A stretch of 64,000 bases of DNA from Magnetospirillum sp. XM-1. GTDB lineage: Bacteria > Pseudomonadota > Alphaproteobacteria > Rhodospirillales > Magnetospirillaceae. Both the position numbers and the translations under genes were made by a program. Where the stretch lies: positions 3,562,001 to 3,626,000 of the forward strand of contig NZ_LN997848.1 of NCBI RefSeq assembly GCF_001511835.1, in the 5' to 3' direction. The notes beneath the pieces were generated by a model, which was not told the origin of the DNA, searched no databases, and worked only from the letters and a program-made list of their open reading frames with translations. Within the stretch, counting starts at the first letter, position 1, and every line of letters begins with the position of its first letter. Shown one piece after another: positions 8,770-18,167 of this stretch.

Positions 8770-8788
8770 GGCGGGCCTTCTGCCCGCC
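8770..8788. terminator. GC hairpin between convergent genes
   Basis: GGCGGGC (8770-8776) and GCCCGCC (8782-8788) form a perfect 7-bp stem with a CTTCT loop, between the ends of the exporter ATPase (8753) and the convergent response regulator (8807). It has no U-tract on either side, so it could serve both directions only as a weak or Rho-assisted terminator. Confidence 0.4.
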
Positions 8789-8806
8789 ATTGGCCTTGAT
8801 GCGGGG

Positions 8807-9439
8807 TCAGACGCCCATCTTGGCGGCAAGGATGGCCGCCTGGGTGCGGTTCTCGCAGCCCAGCGCCCGCAGGATGGCGGTGACGTGCAGCTTGACGGTG
8901 ATCTCGGCCAGGCTGAGATCACGGGCGATTTCCTTGTTGGACTTGCCCTGGCGCAGCATGGCCAGCACGTCGCGCTGACGCGGCGTCAGCAGGGAATGCA
9001 GTTGCTCGCCGTTGATGTCGCCCCCGACCGGAAGGGCGTCGGGCACGACGATATGCGGGCTGACGAAGGTGTCGCCCGCCAGCACCGAACGGATGCCCGC
9101 CATCATGGAAGCGCTGCCGGCGGATTTGCAGATATAGCCGTGGGCACCGCTGTCCAGCGCCTTTCGGACCGTCTGCGGATCCTCCGACGCGGAAACCACC
9201 ACCAGATAGATATCGGGAGCCGAACGACGCACCGCGCCGATGGCCGAAAACCCGTCCATCCCAGGCATGGACAGATCCATCAACGCCACGTCGATATCGC
9301 CGCCGCCGCGCACCAGATTGAGCGTCTGGTTGAAATCGCTGGCCTCGATGATATCGAGCGGTTCGTCGGACAGGCTTTCCAAAACCATGCGTACCCCTTC
9401 ACGGAACAACGCATGATCGTCGGCAAGAAGAACCTTCAT
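8807..9439 (-). CDS. LuxR/NarL-family response regulator
   Basis: A 210-residue two-component regulator. The receiver domain (1-120) has the acidic pair Asp7-Asp8, the phospho-acceptor Asp55 in VALMDLSMPGMDG, the conserved Ser in VVVSASED and Lys in YICKSAG. The C-terminal LuxR-type helix-turn-helix (about 140-205) reads LTPRQRDVLAMLRQGKSNKE onward with the recognition helix in LAEITVKLHVTAILRALG. A GGGGA Shine-Dalgarno sequence is about 9 nt upstream of the ATG. No histidine kinase gene is beside it, so it is an orphan in this window and its signal is unknown. It is convergent with the exporter operon. Confidence 0.93.
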   Translation of the reverse strand: MKVLLADDHALFREGVRMVLESLSDEPLDIIEASDFNQTLNLVRGGGDIDVALMDLSMPGMDGFSAIGAVRRSAPDIYLVVVSASEDPQTVRKALDSGAHGYICKSAGSASMMAGIRSVLAGDTFVSPHIVVPDALPVGGDINGEQLHSLLTPRQRDVLAMLRQGKSNKEIARDLSLAEITVKLHVTAILRALGCENRTQAAILAAKMGV

Positions 9440-9860
9440 TGCACAAAATCCCCAAAAAGTTTATCCGCCAAGCCAGCCCGAACCCCTTCGGCCTGCCCAC
9501 GCGGGAGCCGCGTCACACAGTCGACGCGAAACATATCTTCCCTCCGGCAACCGCCCCGCCCCCAATGGCGAGCCCGGCCAGCCGGCAACCCCAGAACCCA
9601 TAATACTTTAATCATGCTTTGCCCCAGGGGGCAACGCCAGATGTGCAAGAGCATGACAGATATTCGCGAGTTTAAAATATCACTCACGGGTGTAATTGAG
9701 ATTTATCAGCATAAGTTGAAATCTATCGGAATGCATAAACGCGCCGCATCAGGCCGACACCCGATGCAAGAGAGGGCTTCCCCCATTTTTTCTGGGAGTT
9801 TCCTTGCCTCAGCGTATTATTCTTATGGATAAAACTTCAATTGCCACAAATAATCACAAA
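9440..9860. other. 421-bp intergenic region, AT-rich on the right
   Basis: The region lies between the response regulator start and the mobB stop and holds no convincing gene. The left half is GC-rich and should contain the response regulator promoter. The right half (about 9655-9860) is clearly more AT-rich than the neighbouring genes and carries a small hairpin around 9781-9801 (CCCCA, T-rich loop, TGGGA) that may mark the end of the mobB transcript. A weak 83-codon frame on the minus strand (9436-9687) overlaps the regulator start but has no recognisable family. Confidence 0.5.
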
Positions 9861-10352
9861 TCAAATTTGGCAATACTGGCAAATATAAGCCGCTATCCCT
9901 TCGACATCATCGCGATGAAATCTCGGCAACGAAACGGCGTTGACCGGCTCGTCCGAAGCTAGAGCGACAATGCTTTTTTCCGCAGGCGCCAGCATGGACT
10001 TGCCCAGGGAGGGGTTCCACACTTCCAGTTTAGGATGCGAGGCCCATTTATAGCCTTCGATCAAAAGGAGATCGATTCCGGCGAAGCGTTTCATCAGCCA
10101 GTCGAGGGGCGGTTCGGTCTCGCCCGGATGAATTTCGTGAATCAGGGCGAGGCGATGCGGCGAGGCGACGACGGTCTCCACCGCGCCGGCACGGGCCAGC
10201 GCCCGGCACTCCTCGTCGCCGACGGCCGGGTCGTGGTGGGTGTGCTTGACGGTGGCGACCTTGATTCCGGCCTTGACCAGGGCCGGGATCAGCCGGACGA
10301 GCAGAGTGGTCTTGCCGCTGCCGCTCCAGCCGGCGATTCCGAAGACTTTCAT
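9861..10352 (-). CDS. mobB: molybdopterin-guanine dinucleotide biosynthesis protein B
   Basis: A 163-residue GTP-binding protein that assists conversion of molybdopterin to the guanine dinucleotide form of the cofactor. It opens with MKVFGIAGWSGSGKTTLL, a P-loop in the usual MobB position. VATVKHTHHD and DLLLIEGYKW are the family's other hallmark segments. Length is typical. The rest of the molybdenum cofactor pathway is not in the window. It lies 43 nt downstream of a chemotaxis receptor gene on the same strand, possibly sharing its transcript, though no functional link is evident. Confidence 0.93.
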   Translation of the reverse strand: MKVFGIAGWSGSGKTTLLVRLIPALVKAGIKVATVKHTHHDPAVGDEECRALARAGAVETVVASPHRLALIHEIHPGETEPPLDWLMKRFAGIDLLLIEGYKWASHPKLEVWNPSLGKSMLAPAEKSIVALASDEPVNAVSLPRFHRDDVEGIAAYICQYCQI

Positions 10353-10395
10353 GGCGGCCAGCCTATCAAACCGGCCGCCATGGGCAAGTGCGTAT

Positions 10396-12453
10396 CTAGC
10401 GCCGGACGGTGGACAGGAAGGAATCCACCTCGTGGTTCAGCGCGGTGGCGGGCCGCGCCAGGTCCTTGGCCGCCCAGATCACCCGGATGGCCGCCGCGCA
10501 GTAGCGGACCGCCGCCTGGGTCACCGAGGCGACGCCGTCGCCCACCACGGCGGCGTCGGCGTCCATCTCCTCGACGCATTGCTCGATCCGGCCGGTGATC
10601 TCGCGCTGGCGGACCACCGCGCCGGCCACCTCGCCGGCGATGCGGTCCATGCGCCAGATGGCCTCGCCGATGCCGTCGATGGCCGTGGCGGTGTCGGCGG
10701 TCGCGCCCTGGATTTCCGCCACCTGGGCGGCGATCTCGCGGGTGGAGCGCGCCGTCTGGTGGGCGAGGTGCTTGACCTCTCCCGCCACCACGGCGAAGCC
10801 CTTGCCGGCCTCGCCCGCCCGCTGGGCCTCGATGGTGGCGTTGAGCGCCAGCATGTTGGTGCGCTGGGCAATCTCCTCGATCATGGTCACCACCCGGCCG
10901 ATCCGCCCGGCCACCTCGGACAGGCTCTGGATGCGTCCGGTGGTGGCGGCAAGACGGGTCACTGCGTCCTGGGCGATGGCCGCGGCCCCTTCGGCCCCGG
11001 TGGAGATTTCCCGCACAGAGCCCCCCAGCTCGGTGGTGGCCTCGGCCACCGAACGCACCGTCGCCCGGCATTGGCGGGCCGCCTCGGCCACCGCCAGCGC
11101 GCTGCTCTTGCCGCTGTCGGCGCCCGACGTCATGCGTTCGGCGGTATCGCGGATACCCACCGCGTTGGAGGCGACCAGATCGGCGGTGCTCTTCACCGCC
11201 TGCTCGAATCCCTCGGCCAGACAGAGCAGATGGGCGCGGTTGGCGGCATCGGCCTTGGCCCGGATGGAATGCTGCTCGTCTTGCAGCCGCACCATGGCGA
11301 TGGCGTTCTCCTTGAACACGCCGACGGCACGCGCCATGTCGCCGATTTCGTCCCGGCGCCCGGTGCCGGGCACGGCGACGGCGTGGTCGCCGTGGGACAG
11401 GCGCTCCATGGCGTCCTGGATCAGGCGCACCGGCCGGGTGATGGAGTGGGCGATGATCAGGCAGGCGGCCAGGAAGGAGAGGCCCGCCAGCATGCCGACC
11501 AGGGCGACCTGGCGGCCGGTGGCGCGGCGCTCGGCCTCCTGGGCGGCGATGGCTTGGGCCATGCCTTCGCGGGCGAAGGCCAGCACCCGCTGCATCACTG
11601 GCTGCAGGGCCTGGAACCCGGCCCGCACCTCGGCCAGTTCGCCCTTGACCGACTGGGCGCCGGCGGCGAAGGCCTGGAAATCCTTGCCATAGACGATGCT
11701 GAGACGCCGCAGGTCGTCGCGGGTGGAATTGGGCAGCGTCGAGGAATCCAGCGCCATGTCCAGTTGCCCCAGGGCGGCCTGATGCCGCCCCAAGGCGCCC
11801 CCCTGCCCGTCCAGCATGAAATCGCGCTCGGCCAGACGCAGCTTGGTCACCGCCAGCGACAGCGGCGCCGAGGCCGGCCACATGGCCAGTTCCTGTTCCA
11901 CGGCGCGGGCGGACTCGGTGAGACGCGCCCGCAGCCCGGACTGCGCCGTCAGGCCCAGGCGGGTCATCTCGCCCTCCAGACGGGCGAAGGACTGGGCAAT
12001 GGCCTCGACCCCCACCTGGGCCTCGCCCACCGCCTCGGCCATGGGGCCGCCGGCCGACAGTTCGGCCACCGCGTCCAGGCGGGCGCGGATCTGCTCCAGA
12101 TCGTGGTTGAGGGAATCGGCGGTGGCGGCCTCGTGCTCGCGGGCAAACACCTCCATCAGGTTCTGGGCCACCGCCGAACGGGCCCGCACGTCGCCGGCCA
12201 GATCGTTGAGGCGGCGATAGGAATCCTGGTCCTGGAGCATGGCCTCGATGCGCTGTCCGGCGGCGAGGTAGACGCTGCCGAACACCACGGCGGCGGCCAG
12301 GGCCAGGACCACCAGGAGAATGAGGCGCCCCCGGATGGGAAGGTCGGCCAGGAACGGCACCTCGCCGGCCCGAAGGCCCTCGCGCGCCCAGGTCAGGGAA
12401 AAGGGGCGAAGGCCGAAGACATCGGCGGTAACGGCATCCTGCTTCACGATCAT
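10396..12453 (-). CDS. methyl-accepting chemotaxis protein
   Basis: A 685-residue inner-membrane receptor. After about 42 cytoplasmic residues there is a first membrane helix (about 43-65), a helical periplasmic sensing region of about 250 residues, a second helix (about 313-335), a HAMP domain (SITRPVRLIQDAMERL onward), and a long cytoplasmic coiled coil. The signalling tip reads [20 protein letters not shown] followed by [15 protein letters not shown], the conserved CheA/CheW-binding hairpin. There is no NWETF-type CheR-binding tail; the protein ends DSFLSTVRR. The sensing region is not a recognisable PAS or Cache domain, so the ligand is unknown. The unusually long N-terminal stretch before the first helix may mean the true start lies further in. 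Confidence 0.93.
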   Translation of the reverse strand: MIVKQDAVTADVFGLRPFSLTWAREGLRAGEVPFLADLPIRGRLILLVVLALAAAVVFGSVYLAAGQRIEAMLQDQDSYRRLNDLAGDVRARSAVAQNLMEVFAREHEAATADSLNHDLEQIRARLDAVAELSAGGPMAEAVGEAQVGVEAIAQSFARLEGEMTRLGLTAQSGLRARLTESARAVEQELAMWPASAPLSLAVTKLRLAERDFMLDGQGGALGRHQAALGQLDMALDSSTLPNSTRDDLRRLSIVYGKDFQAFAAGAQSVKGELAEVRAGFQALQPVMQRVLAFAREGMAQAIAAQEAERRATGRQVALVGMLAGLSFLAACLIIAHSITRPVRLIQDAMERLSHGDHAVAVPGTGRRDEIGDMARAVGVFKENAIAMVRLQDEQHSIRAKADAANRAHLLCLAEGFEQAVKSTADLVASNAVGIRDTAERMTSGADSGKSSALAVAEAARQCRATVRSVAEATTELGGSVREISTGAEGAAAIAQDAVTRLAATTGRIQSLSEVAGRIGRVVTMIEEIAQRTNMLALNATIEAQRAGEAGKGFAVVAGEVKHLAHQTARSTREIAAQVAEIQGATADTATAIDGIGEAIWRMDRIAGEVAGAVVRQREITGRIEQCVEEMDADAAVVGDGVASVTQAAVRYCAAAIRVIWAAKDLARPATALNHEVDSFLSTVRR

Positions 12454-12545
12454 GTCCTCAAGGCTCGATGATCCCCTTTCCCCCGGGCGGGATCATAAGG
12501 CTTGAGCGGGACTCTTCCGTGTCGGGACGATGACGGTTTGGTGAC

Positions 12546-12920
12546 TCAACCCGAAGCGGCCACCGCCTGCCGCAGGCCAGTCCCGCGCCCGTCGCGGGTC
12601 ATGGACAGGAAGCGCAGGCATTGCTGCTCGCGGTCGTAGCCCAGCAGCGTCCCCAGGATGAAATCCTCCTCCGGCGTCAGCTTGCACAGCGGCTTGGTGA
12701 CCACATGGCGCACCAGTTCGACGCAGGCCTCGCGGCCGAAGAACACATTGACCTTGCGCGGGCTGACCGTCTGGACATGGTATTCGATGGCTTCGCCCCG
12801 CAGCCGGTTGACCACCACCAGCGAGTCCTGGGCGCTCATGGTCATCATGAACAGCTGGCGGACGCCCTTGCGGTGCTCGTAAAGGCGGTGGACGAGGTCC
12901 CCCATGACCTGTGATTTCAT
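12546..12920 (-). CDS. DUF2023-like protein coupled to flavodoxin
   Basis: A 124-residue soluble protein without signal peptide or membrane helix. Its sequence (YEHRKGVRQLFMMTM, KVNVFFGREACVELVR, FILGTLLGYDREQQC) fits my recollection of DUF2023, a small family of unknown function often found beside flavodoxin genes. It overlaps the flavodoxin gene by 4 nt (ATGA), so the two are translated together and presumably act together, for example as a flavodoxin partner or maturation factor. That role is an inference. The pair sits behind a Fur-box-like sequence. Confidence 0.7.
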   Translation of the reverse strand: MKSQVMGDLVHRLYEHRKGVRQLFMMTMSAQDSLVVVNRLRGEAIEYHVQTVSPRKVNVFFGREACVELVRHVVTKPLCKLTPEEDFILGTLLGYDREQQCLRFLSMTRDGRGTGLRQAVAASG

Positions 12921-13399
12921 CGCAATTGCTCCAGCCAGGCATCGATGCGGGCGTTGGTCAGATGGGACTGGGTGTCCTCGTCCAAGGCCAGGCCGACGAA
13001 CAGGTCGCCCCGGAGCGCGGTGGAGGCGGAAAAGTCGTAGCCGGAGGTCTCGGTAAAGCCGATCACCTCGCCTCCGCGGGCCACCACCTTGTCGTAGAGG
13101 ATGCCCATGGCATCGACGAAGCTGTCGGGATAGGTCATCTGGTCGCCGGTGCCGAACAGCGCCACCTTGCGCGACGCAAGGTCCGCCGCCTCCAGCTGAT
13201 CCACATAGAGGTCCCAGTCGGTCTGCAATTCCCCCACGCCATAGGTGGGACTGCCCAGGATCAGCAGGTCGCAGCCTTCGTAATCGTCGGTCCGCGCCTC
13301 CTGGACATCCAGCAGCCGCCCCCCGATCCGCTTGGCGATGCGGGCGGCAACATCCCTAGTGGCTCCCGAATCCGAACCGAATATCACGGTCACGTTCAT
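12917..13399 (-). CDS. fldA: flavodoxin (long-chain)
   Basis: A 160-residue FMN electron carrier that replaces ferredoxin when iron is scarce. The FMN phosphate loop SDSGATRDVA is at residues 9-18. GSPTYGVGELQTDWD and FGTGDQMTYPDSFVDAMG supply the two isoalloxazine-binding loops, and the insertion in the last beta strand (GFTETSGYDFSASTALRGD) marks the long-chain class. It is followed, with a 4-nt overlap, by the DUF2023-like gene. A Fur-box-like sequence 41-59 nt upstream of the ATG implies induction under iron starvation. Confidence 0.95.
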   Translation of the reverse strand: MNVTVIFGSDSGATRDVAARIAKRIGGRLLDVQEARTDDYEGCDLLILGSPTYGVGELQTDWDLYVDQLEAADLASRKVALFGTGDQMTYPDSFVDAMGILYDKVVARGGEVIGFTETSGYDFSASTALRGDLFVGLALDEDTQSHLTNARIDAWLEQLR

Positions 13400-13439
13400 A
13401 TGGCGGCTCCCGGCCTGTGATTGCCGGGGCCATTTTAGT

Positions 13440-13458
13440 GATATTGATAATCACTCGC
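13440..13458 (-). promoter_or_regulatory. Fur-box-like operator upstream of fldA
   Basis: The plus-strand sequence GATATTGATAATCACTCGC matches the classical 19-bp Fur consensus GATAATGATAATCATTATC at 15 positions by direct comparison. It lies 41-59 nt upstream of the flavodoxin start and downstream of the RNase J stop, so it can only sensibly serve the flavodoxin-DUF2023 unit. Alphaproteobacteria may use Fur, Irr or RirA; which protein binds here is not known from sequence. Confidence 0.65.
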
Positions 13459-13505
13459 AATATCTTTGATCGAAGCGGTGCCGAGGATTTGATCCCCCCC
13501 TCCCC

Positions 13506-15155
13506 TCAGACCCGAACCAGATGCACGTCGGTGATGGGCTTCTTGCCGTGGGTATCCCTGAGCGAGCGGCGCACCGCCAGGCGGGCGGTCTCGCGCACCA
13601 CGCCGTCGTCGCGGCGGACCTTCAGGGGCAGTTCCTCGATGGCGTCCCTCACCGCCTCGACCACCGCGTCGTGCTCCTCCGCCTCGTGGCCGGCGTCGAG
13701 CAGGCCCAGCGCCGTCAACTGCGGGTCGCCCAGCAGCTTGCCCGCCTTGTCCAGAACCACGGTGACCACCGCCGAGCCGTTGAACACCATGCGCCGCCGG
13801 TTGCGCAGAACCTCGGAATCGAGCCGCACGATGCGCGGCCCGTCGACGCAGAGCTTGCCGGTCGGCACATGGTCGACCACCTCCACCGGGCCGGGGGCCA
13901 AGCGCAGCATGGTGCCGTTGGAGGTCTCGACGGCCTCCCCCACCCCACAGGCCCGCGCCAGCCGGGCGTGCTCCTGCAGGTGGCGGGCCTCGCCATGCAC
14001 CGGCACGGCGATACGCGGACGCAGCAGGCGGTACATCTCCTCCATCTCTTCGCGGGCAGGATGGCCCGAGACGTGGACGAACTCGTCCTTCTCGGTCACC
14101 ACCTCGACGCCTAAGCGGACGAGGTCGTTCTGCAGCCTGAAGATGTCCTTCTCGTTGCCGGGAATGATGCGCGACGAGAAGATGCAGACGTCGCCCTTGC
14201 CCAGCTTGACATGGGGGTGGTCGCCCGACGCGATGCGGGCCAGGGCGGCGCGGGGCTCGCCCTGGCTGCCCGTGCAGATGTAGACCACCTTGTCCTTGGG
14301 CAGGTAGCCGGCGTCGTGCTCGGTGAGGAAGGGCGGCAGGTCGGCGAGATAGCCGTTCTCGCGCGCCGCCTTGTCGATGCGCCACAAGCTCCGCCCCACC
14401 AGGGCGACGTTGCGGTCGTTGGCCATGGCCGCCACGGTGATGCTTTCCAACCGCGCCACGTTGGTGGCGAAGCACGACACCGCGATGCGTCCGTCGAAGC
14501 GGCCCAGCAGCTCGATCAGGCTGCCGCGCACCTGGGATTCCGACCCCGAATGGCCCTTGGTGAAGACGTTGGTGGAATCGCCGATCAGGGCCAGGACGCC
14601 TTCCTTGCCCACCCGGCGCAGGGCCTCGGCATCGGTGGGCAGACCCAGCAGCGGATCGGGGTCGAACTTCCAGTCGCCGGTATGGACGATGGTGCCGAGC
14701 GGCGTGCGGATGGCCAGCAAATTCGGCTCGGGGATGGAATGAGTGATCGAGATCATTTCGACCTCGAACGGACCCACCGCGAAGCGCGAGCCCAGCTCAA
14801 CTACATTGAGAGGCACCTGGGTATGCAGCCCGGTCTCGTGCAGCTTGTTCTTCAGGATCGAGGCCGAGAACGGGGTCGCCCAGACGGGACAGCGCAGCCG
14901 GTCCCACAGGTACTGGACGGCGCCCAGATGGTCCTCGTGGCCATGGGTGATCACGATGCCCACCAGCTTATCGCGGCGCTCCTCGATCCAGGCGGGATCG
15001 GCCATCACCACGTCGACCATGGGCATGGTCTCGTCGCCGAACGACACGCCGCAATCGACGATCAGCCACTTGCCGCCGTAGCCGTACAGCGCCAGGTTCA
15101 TGCCGATCTCGCCGACACCCCCCAGCGGCAGGAAGACGAGTTCGCCCTGGCTCAT
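13506..15155 (-). CDS. rnj: ribonuclease J
   Basis: A 549-residue metallo-beta-lactamase/beta-CASP ribonuclease for mRNA decay and rRNA processing. The zinc motif [10 protein letters not shown] is near residue 75, followed by [20 protein letters not shown], the beta-CASP section ([24 protein letters not shown]) and [16 protein letters not shown]. The reading frame is open for 235 codons upstream, but the start at 15155 gives the family N-terminus ([18 protein letters not shown]) and overlaps the coaX stop by 4 nt. It is the last gene of the nuo-birA-coaX-rnj run. Confidence 0.95.
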   Translation of the reverse strand: MSQGELVFLPLGGVGEIGMNLALYGYGGKWLIVDCGVSFGDETMPMVDVVMADPAWIEERRDKLVGIVITHGHEDHLGAVQYLWDRLRCPVWATPFSASILKNKLHETGLHTQVPLNVVELGSRFAVGPFEVEMISITHSIPEPNLLAIRTPLGTIVHTGDWKFDPDPLLGLPTDAEALRRVGKEGVLALIGDSTNVFTKGHSGSESQVRGSLIELLGRFDGRIAVSCFATNVARLESITVAAMANDRNVALVGRSLWRIDKAARENGYLADLPPFLTEHDAGYLPKDKVVYICTGSQGEPRAALARIASGDHPHVKLGKGDVCIFSSRIIPGNEKDIFRLQNDLVRLGVEVVTEKDEFVHVSGHPAREEMEEMYRLLRPRIAVPVHGEARHLQEHARLARACGVGEAVETSNGTMLRLAPGPVEVVDHVPTGKLCVDGPRIVRLDSEVLRNRRRMVFNGSAVVTVVLDKAGKLLGDPQLTALGLLDAGHEAEEHDAVVEAVRDAIEELPLKVRRDDGVVRETARLAVRRSLRDTHGKKPITDVHLVRV

Positions 15156-15934
15156 TCCCGCACCAGGGCGATGTTGCGGCGGTTGATCTCGAGCAGGCCG
15201 CGCAGCGTCAGATCGGCGTCCAGCGCGTTGATCACCTTGGTGGCCTCGGCGAACAGCGGCGCCAGGCCGCCGGTGGCCACCACCAGCATGTCCGAGCCGA
15301 ACTCCTCCTTGATGCGCTTCACCAATCCCTCGATCAGGCCGACATAGCCCCAGAAGATGCCCGATTGCATGGCCGGCACCGTGGCCCGGCCGATCACCTG
15401 GCGCGGGCGGCCGATGGCGACGCGCGGCAGTTTGGCGGCGGCCATGTGCAGCGCCTCCAAGGACAGGTTGATGCCGGGCGAGATGGCGCCGCCGCAGTAA
15501 TTGCCCTCGGCGTCCACCACGTCGAAGGTGGTGGCGGTGCCGAAATCGATGACGATCAGCGGCCCCTTGTAGTATTTGTGCGCCGCCACGGCGTTGACCA
15601 GACGGTCGGCGCCCACTTCCTCGGGCCGGTCCAGCAGGATGGACAGGCCGAGATCGACACCCTCGTCGCCGACCACCAGCGGCTCGCACTTGAAGTAGCG
15701 GCGGCACAGCGTCTTCAGCCCGAACACCATGGCCGGCACCACCGAGGCGATGATCGCCGACTTGATGTCCAGGCGGTTCAGGCCTTCGATGGTCAGCAAC
15801 TGGGTGAGCCACACGCCCAACTCGTCGGCGGTGCGCTCGGAATCGGTCGAGGCGCGCCACTCGCCGCGCAGGGTGTCGCCGTCATAGACGGCGAAGACGA
15901 TGTTGGTGTTGCCCGAATCGATGGCCAACAGCAT
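15152..15934 (-). CDS. coaX: type III pantothenate kinase
   Basis: A 260-residue kinase that phosphorylates pantothenate in the first step of coenzyme A synthesis. The ASKHA-fold motifs are present: [14 protein letters not shown] (phosphate 1) at the N-terminus, [11 protein letters not shown], and [12 protein letters not shown] (phosphate 2). Type III enzymes need a monovalent cation and are not inhibited by CoA. It lies 12 nt after birA and overlaps the RNase J gene by 4 nt, so all three are likely co-transcribed with nuo. Confidence 0.96.
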   Translation of the reverse strand: MLLAIDSGNTNIVFAVYDGDTLRGEWRASTDSERTADELGVWLTQLLTIEGLNRLDIKSAIIASVVPAMVFGLKTLCRRYFKCEPLVVGDEGVDLGLSILLDRPEEVGADRLVNAVAAHKYYKGPLIVIDFGTATTFDVVDAEGNYCGGAISPGINLSLEALHMAAAKLPRVAIGRPRQVIGRATVPAMQSGIFWGYVGLIEGLVKRIKEEFGSDMLVVATGGLAPLFAEATKVINALDADLTLRGLLEINRRNIALVRE

Positions 15935-15946
15935 GGTTGAGCTCCG

Positions 15947-16693
15947 TCACAATCCCGGAAAAAACACGTCGCCGGCCAGCACCCGGCGAATACCCGCGTC
16001 ACCCTGGTCGAGCAGCATGCCGCCCTCTTCGTCCAGGCCGGCGAACACGCCGGTCAGCGTCTCGGCCTCGAGGCGGACCAGAGCCGCCTCGCCCAATCCC
16101 CGCGCGCGGCCCAGCCAGGCGGCCCGGATGGGGGCGAAGCCCTCTTCCCGCCAGCGGGCCAGCCACGGGCCGAAATGCCGGCAAAGCGCGTTCAGCACAT
16201 CGGCAGTATCGCCGCCATAGCCCAGTTCCGCCAGCGACAAGGTCGCATACAAGGTTTCACCGGGCGCCGGCCGCGTAGCCACATCGACGCCGATGCCCAG
16301 CACCAGCCAGCCGTCGCCGGCGCTTTCCAGCAGCATGCCCGCCACCTTGCGCCCCTCGATCAGCACGTCGTTGGGCCACTTGCAGCGCACATCGTGACCG
16401 GGGACCACTTCGTCAAGGGCCTCGGCCAGGCCGAGCGCCGCCACGAAGCCCATCTGGGCCGCCTCCGTCAGCGGGCGATGGATGCGCAGCGCGAAGGAGG
16501 CGTGCAGGTTGCCCTCGGGGCTTTCCCACGTCCGGCCGCGCCGGCCGCGCCCCGCACTCTGGCGCCGGGCGGTCACCACCAAAAGATCGGCGGCGGTGCC
16601 GTCTTCGACCCGCCGCCGCGCCTCGTCGTTGGTGCTGCCGACGCTGTCCAGGCCCACATGGCTGAACGGCGCCGGCAGTTGGATCAAAGTCAT
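15947..16693 (-). CDS. birA: biotin-[acetyl-CoA-carboxylase] ligase
   Basis: A 248-residue ligase that makes biotinyl-AMP and attaches biotin to the AccB lysine. The nucleotide/biotin loop [16 protein letters not shown] and the catalytic [17 protein letters not shown] are intact, and a small C-terminal domain follows. The protein begins directly with the ligase domain and has no N-terminal helix-turn-helix, so unlike E. coli BirA it cannot repress the bio operon found 10 kb away. Its start overlaps the nuoN stop by 4 nt. Confidence 0.95.
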   Translation of the reverse strand: MTLIQLPAPFSHVGLDSVGSTNDEARRRVEDGTAADLLVVTARRQSAGRGRRGRTWESPEGNLHASFALRIHRPLTEAAQMGFVAALGLAEALDEVVPGHDVRCKWPNDVLIEGRKVAGMLLESAGDGWLVLGIGVDVATRPAPGETLYATLSLAELGYGGDTADVLNALCRHFGPWLARWREEGFAPIRAAWLGRARGLGEAALVRLEAETLTGVFAGLDEEGGMLLDQGDAGIRRVLAGDVFFPGL

Positions 16694-18153
16694 CCCGCGG
16701 CCGGGAACAGCACCTGGGCCGCCGCCTTGGCGCTGGTCACCAGCGGCGCCGGGATCAGGGTGAAGGCCAGGATCACCAGGGTGGAAACCGCCATCACCAG
16801 GGTCATGGAGGCGCCCACCGGCTTGTCGAAGGCTTCCACCGGCTCATCGAAGTACATGACCTTGATGATGCGCAGGTAGTAGTAGGCGCTCACTACCGAG
16901 GACAACAGGCCGATGATGGCCAGGGTGTACATGCCGGCCTCGACGGCGGCCATGAACACGTAGAACTTGCCCCAGAAGCCCGCCAGCGGCGGCACGCCCG
17001 CCATGGAGAACATCAGCACCGCCATGACGAAGGCCATCATGGGATGGGTCTTGGACAGGCCGGCCAGATCGTCGATGCCTTCCACCATGCGGCCCTTCTG
17101 GCGCATGGACAGGATCACCGCGAAGGTGCCCACGTTCATGAACAGATAGATGGCCAGGTAGATCAGCACGCCCTGGATGCCCAGCGTCGAGCCGGCGGCG
17201 ATGCCGACCAGCACGAAGCCCACATGGCCGATGGACGAATAGGCCATCAGACGCTTGATGTTGGTCTGGACCACGGCGGCGAAGGCGCCGACGAACATGG
17301 AGCCGATGGCGATGAAGGTCACCACCTGGCGCCACTGCTCCACCAGATCGGCGAAGGGGCCGGTCATGACGCGGGTCAGCAGGCACAGCGCGGCGATCTT
17401 GGGGGCCACGGCGAAGAACGAGGTCACCGGCGTGGGCGCGCCCTCGTAGACGTCGGGAGCCCACATGTGGAAGGGCACCGCCGAGACCTTGAAGCACAGG
17501 CCCGCCAGCACGAAGACCAGACCGGCGATGACGCCCAGGTTGGGCTTCACCGGATGCTCGTGCCCGCCCGAGAACAGGTTGGCCAGGGTCTCGAACGAGG
17601 TGGTGCCGGCAAAGCCGTAGATCAGCGACACGCCGTAGAGCAGCAGGCCCGAGGCCAGCGCGCCCAGCACGAAGTACTTGAGGCCCGCCTCGGTAGCCCG
17701 GGCGTTGTCGCGGTTATAGGCGGCCAGCACGTAGAGCGACAGGCTCTGCAGTTCCAGACCCAGATACAGGGCCAGGAAGTCGTTGGCCGAGATCATCATC
17801 ATCATGCCGAGCGTGGCGAACAGCACCAGCACCGGGTACTCGAAGCGGCCGATCTTCTCGCGCTCGAGATAAGGCAGCGACATGGCGGTGGCGATGGCCG
17901 AGGCCACCAGCACCATGCCCTTGGCGAAACCGGCGAAGCGGTCGGCCACGAACAGGCCGCCGAAGGCCACCAGGCGTTCGCCGCCCAGGCTGGACACCAG
18001 CACCATGGCGGCGCCGAGCGCCAGGATCACCAGGACGGACACCGACTTGGTGCTGTCCTCCTTGCGGAACACGCCCAGCATCAGCAGGGCCAGGCCGGCC
18101 GCCGCCAGGAAGATTTCCGGCAGGACCGGGACGAGGTCGAGAGTCTTGATCAC
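16690..18153 (-). CDS. nuoN: NADH-quinone oxidoreductase subunit N
   Basis: A 487-residue antiporter-like membrane subunit of complex I with about 14 predicted helices. Family segments seen are [20 protein letters not shown], the proton-channel region [20 protein letters not shown] with the lysine on the broken helix, and [15 protein letters not shown]. It is the last nuo gene, following nuoM by 14 nt and overlapping birA by 4 nt. Confidence 0.97.
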   Translation of the reverse strand: MIKTLDLVPVLPEIFLAAAGLALLMLGVFRKEDSTKSVSVLVILALGAAMVLVSSLGGERLVAFGGLFVADRFAGFAKGMVLVASAIATAMSLPYLEREKIGRFEYPVLVLFATLGMMMMISANDFLALYLGLELQSLSLYVLAAYNRDNARATEAGLKYFVLGALASGLLLYGVSLIYGFAGTTSFETLANLFSGGHEHPVKPNLGVIAGLVFVLAGLCFKVSAVPFHMWAPDVYEGAPTPVTSFFAVAPKIAALCLLTRVMTGPFADLVEQWRQVVTFIAIGSMFVGAFAAVVQTNIKRLMAYSSIGHVGFVLVGIAAGSTLGIQGVLIYLAIYLFMNVGTFAVILSMRQKGRMVEGIDDLAGLSKTHPMMAFVMAVLMFSMAGVPPLAGFWGKFYVFMAAVEAGMYTLAIIGLLSSVVSAYYYLRIIKVMYFDEPVEAFDKPVGASMTLVMAVSTLVILAFTLIPAPLVTSAKAAAQVLFPAAG

Positions 18154-18167
18154 GTCTTAGGTCCCCC

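Noticed and set aside
8770..8788. Hairpin between convergent genes as a textbook bidirectional terminator
   Set aside because: It lacks a U-tract on both sides, so it is listed only as a weak terminator candidate.
9436..9687. An 83-codon minus-strand frame overlapping the response regulator start by 4 nt
   Set aside because: The overlap is suggestive of coupling, but it has no recognisable motif, no clear ribosome binding site was seen, and the residues (GRARHWGRGGCRRED) are typical of chance frames.
10240..12471. A 743-codon open frame on the plus strand
   Set aside because: It is antisense to the chemotaxis receptor, with low-complexity Gly/His/Arg composition and no domain.
15156..15860. 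N-terminal extension of the RNase J reading frame
   Set aside because: It runs through coaX in another frame; RNase J begins at the ATG that overlaps the coaX stop.
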